A stretch of 64,000 bases of DNA from Brachycybe producta (Eukaryota; Arthropoda; Diplopoda; Playtdesmida; Andrognathidae): positions 1 through 64,000 of the forward strand of contig JAUPFP010000040.1 in the NCBI GenBank assembly GCA_036925085.1. Reading direction: 5' to 3'. This document shows, piece after piece, positions 61,873 to 64,000 of this stretch. The position numbers were made by a program, and so were the translations under genes. Within the stretch, counting starts at the first letter, position 1. Each line of letters begins with the position of its first letter. The notes beneath the pieces were generated by a model, which saw only the letters and a list, made by a program, of their open reading frames with translations, was not told where the DNA came from and made no database searches.

Positions 61873-64000
61873 GAAAATTCATAGCAAGTGAACCAGACGA
61901 GCGGGAATGGACATTTTGGATTTGATGCATTCCCAGAAAAGTCTGGAATGCAGAGATGTCTTCATTTCCAGTGTGCAATGCACGCTTCAAAAGTGACACC
62001 AGTTCTATTTGGGCGTCATTGAAGTGTCTATGCTTGCTCATGGATCTGTAACTTCGAAAATTCATAGCAAGTGAACCAGACGAGCGGAAATGGACATTTT
62101 GGATTTGATGCATTCCCAGAAAAGTCTGGAATGCAGAGATGTCTTCATTTCCAGTGTGCAATGCACGCTTCAAAAGTTACACCAGTTCAATTTGGGCGTC
62201 ATTGAAGTGTCTATGCTTGCTCATGGATCTGTAACTTCGAAAATTCATAGCAAGTGAACCAGACGAGCGGGAATGGACATTTTGGATTTCATGCATTCCC
62301 AGAAAAGTCTGGAATGCAGACATGTCTTCATTTCCAGTGTGCAATGCACGCTTTAAAAGTTACACCAGTTCAATTTGGGCGTCATTGAAGTGTCTATGCT
62401 TGCTCATGGATCTGTAACTTTGAAAATTCATAGCAAGTGAACCAGTCGAGCGGGAATGGACATTTTGGATTTGATGCATTCCCAGAAAAGTCTAGAATGC
62501 AGAGATGTCTTCATTCCCAGTGTGCAATGCACGCTTCAAAAGTTACACCAGTTCAATTTGGGCGTCATTGAAGTGTCTATGCTTGCTCATGGATCTGTAA
62601 CTTCGAAAATTCATAGCAAGTGAACCAGACGAGCGGGAATGGAAATTTTGTATTTGATGCATTCACAGAAAAGTCTGGAATGCAGACATGTCTTCGTTTC
62701 CAGTGTGCAATGCACGCTTCAAAAGTTACACCAGTTCAATTTGGGCGTCATTGAAGTGTCTATACTTGCTCATGGATCTGTAACTTTGAAAATTCATAGC
62801 AAGTGAACCAGACGAGCGGGAATGGACATTTTGGATTTCATGCATTCCCAGAAAAGTCTGGAGTGCAGAGATGTCTTCATTTCCAGTGTGCAATGCACGC
62901 TTCAAAAGTTACACCAGTTCAATTTGGGCGTCATTGAAGTGTCTATGCTTGCTCATGGTTCTGTAACTTCGAAAATTCATAGCAAGTGAACCAGACAAGC
63001 GGGAATGGACATTTTGGATTTGATGCATTCCCAGAAAAGTCTGGAATGCAGAGATGTCTTCATTTCCAGTGTGCAATGCACGCTTCAAAAGTTACACCAG
63101 TTCAATTTGGGCGTCATTGAAGTGTCTATGCTTGCTCATGGATCTGTAACTTCGAAAATTCATAGCAAGTGAACCAGACGAGCGGGAATGGACATTTTGG
63201 ATTTGATGCATTCCCAGAAAAGTCTGGAATGCAGAGATGTCTTCATTTCCAGTGTGCAATGCACGCTTCAAAAGTGACACCAGTTCTATTTGGGCGTCAT
63301 TGAAGTGTCTATGCTTGCTCATGGATCTGTAACTTCGAAAATTCATAGCAAGTGAACCAGACGAGCGGAAATGGACATTTTGGATTTGATGCATTCCCAG
63401 AAAAGTCTGGAATGCAGAGATGTCTTCATTTCCAGTGTGCAATGCACGCTTCAAAAGTTACACCAGTTCAATTTGGGCGTCATTGAAGTGTCTATGCTTG
63501 CTCATGGATCTGTAACTTCGAAAATTCATAGCAAGTGAACCAGACGAGCGGGAATGGACATTTTGGATTTCATGCATTCCCAGAAAAGTCTGGAATGCAG
63601 ACATGTCTTCATTTCCAGTGTGCAATGCACGCTTTAAAAGTTACACCAGTTCAATTTGGGCGTCATTGAAGTGTCTATGCTTGCTCATGGATCTGTAACT
63701 TTGAAAATTCATAGCAAGTGAACCAGTCGAGCGGGAATGGACATTTTGGATTTGATGCATTCCCAGAAAAGTCTAGAATGCAGAGATGTCTTCATTCCCA
63801 GTGTGCAATGCACGCTTCAAAAGTTACACCAGTTCAATTTGGGCGTCATTGAAGTGTCTATGCTTGCTCATGGATCTGTAACTTCGAAAATTCATAGCAA
63901 GTGAACCAGACGAGCGGGAATGGACATTTTGGATTTGATGCATTCCCAGAAAAGTCTGGAATGCAGAGATGTCTTCATTTCCAGTGTGCAATGCACGCTT
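61873..64000 (+). repeat. Terminal multimers of the window
   Basis: B-C-G-H-F-E'-A-B-C-G-H followed by a B-like unit cut by the window end. With the preceding A unit at about 61690 this gives one full A-B-C-G-H-F-E' 7-mer of 1281 bp, then the start of another. The array continues beyond the window, with no flank in sight. Confidence 0.82.

Larger units (their letters stand above)
13746..64000 (+). repeat. 183-bp satellite array, right arm (reference orientation)
   Basis: About 275 head-to-tail monomers run without a break to the window end. Each unit begins GAAAATTCATAGCAAGTGAA and ends near GCTCATGGATCTGTAACTTC. Units differ at a limited set of diagnostic bases, which define classes A to M (see summary), and those classes are arranged in multimers. 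From 21067 to 46869 the phase is exactly 183 bp for 141 units. No unique sequence, transposon insertion or gene interrupts the array. A 183-bp unit lies in the size range of many centromeric satellites in plants and animals, so a centromeric or pericentromeric location is likely but inferred. The family is not one I can name. Confidence 0.98.

Noticed and set aside
579-63454. Dozens of 60-181 residue open reading frames on both strands, many identical 120-residue frames starting MKRALHTG
   Set aside because: They are the satellite unit read in frame. They repeat every 61 residues, end at the same unit stop, and break wherever a one-base indel falls. None has a domain, signal peptide or independent start context, so none is listed as a gene.
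1-64000. CRISPR array
   Set aside because: There are no short repeats separated by unique spacers. The repeat is contiguous, 183 bp long and has no unrelated spacer DNA.
13746-64000. CENP-B box (TTCG....A..CGGG type motif)
   Set aside because: TTCG at the unit boundary and CGGG in GAGCGGG both exist, but they are about 25 bp apart instead of the fixed short spacing, so the motif is absent.
1-64000. Telomere repeat, rRNA, 5S or tRNA-derived origin of the monomer
   Set aside because: I see no run of short telomere-type repeats, no RNA polymerase III box A and box B pair at tRNA-like spacing, and no rRNA-like segment. The dyads in the unit do not form a cloverleaf.

Overview
The whole 64-kb window is satellite DNA. 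It is a tandem array of about 350 copies of one monomer, nominally 183 bp, with no recognisable gene, RNA gene, transposon or unique flank. The only sequence that is not monomer-derived is a 38-bp spacer at 13708-13745. Such an array points to eukaryotic heterochromatin, most likely centromeric or pericentromeric. I do not recognise the monomer family and cannot name the organism. Several variant sites are CpG/TpG or CpG/CpA differences, which fits a genome that methylates CpG, but this is inference.

Layout. (1) 1-13707: array in one orientation (left arm), about 75 monomers with many one-base insertions and deletions. (2) 13708-13745: pyrimidine-rich spacer. (3) 13746-64000: array in the opposite orientation (right arm). 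The monomer variants of the left arm, read outward from the spacer, follow the same order as those of the right arm, so 1-27433 is one large palindrome (27.4 kb) that reaches the window edge. The differences between the arms are mostly one-base indels, concentrated in the left arm. The simplest reading is that the left arm is a fold-back copy of the right-arm molecule made during sequencing or assembly. A very young real inverted duplication is the alternative.

Higher-order structure. I classed right-arm monomers by diagnostic bases, reading them on the + strand from the conserved GAAAATTC start: A (ACAAGCGGG), B (GTGACACC..TTCTAT), C (GCGGAAATGG with CAGAGATG), D (as C but CAGACATG and usually TTTG at the end), E/E' (TTTCATGC with GGAGTGC; E' ends GGTTCTG), F (GGAAATTTTGTATT, ATTCACAG, CTTCGTTT), G (TTTCATGC, CAGACATG, CTTTAAAAG), H (CCAGTCGAG, TCTAGAATG, CATTCCCAGTG), I (GATACATT, GTGTAATG, GTGACACC), J (ATTCTTAGC), K (TCTGTGCT), L (CCAGTCGAG with CAGACATG and CTTTAAAAG), M (I-like start with CTTTAAAAG). 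These form multimers: a 10-mer at 14478-16308, two 13-mers at 16309-21066, three 7-mers of exactly 1281 bp at 21067-24909, two 8-mers of 1464 bp at 25093-28020, then shuffled variants. A nearly constant A-B-C core is joined to alternative modules (D-E, G-H, G-H-I-D-E, G-K-H-F-E). Four copies of a 10-mer K block and a 1.28-kb segment repeated 3843 bp apart show duplication at larger scale.

Length fidelity is uneven. From 21067 to 46869, 141 consecutive monomers keep exact 183-bp phase. 1-13707 is dense in indels, 13746-20800 carries about a dozen, 46.9-53.9 kb carries about two dozen, and the rest is nearly clean. This looks like consensus quality rather than biology. No protein-coding or previously undescribed gene system is supported. 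The most interesting items are the giant palindrome, the multimer architecture, and a bulged dyad inside each monomer.
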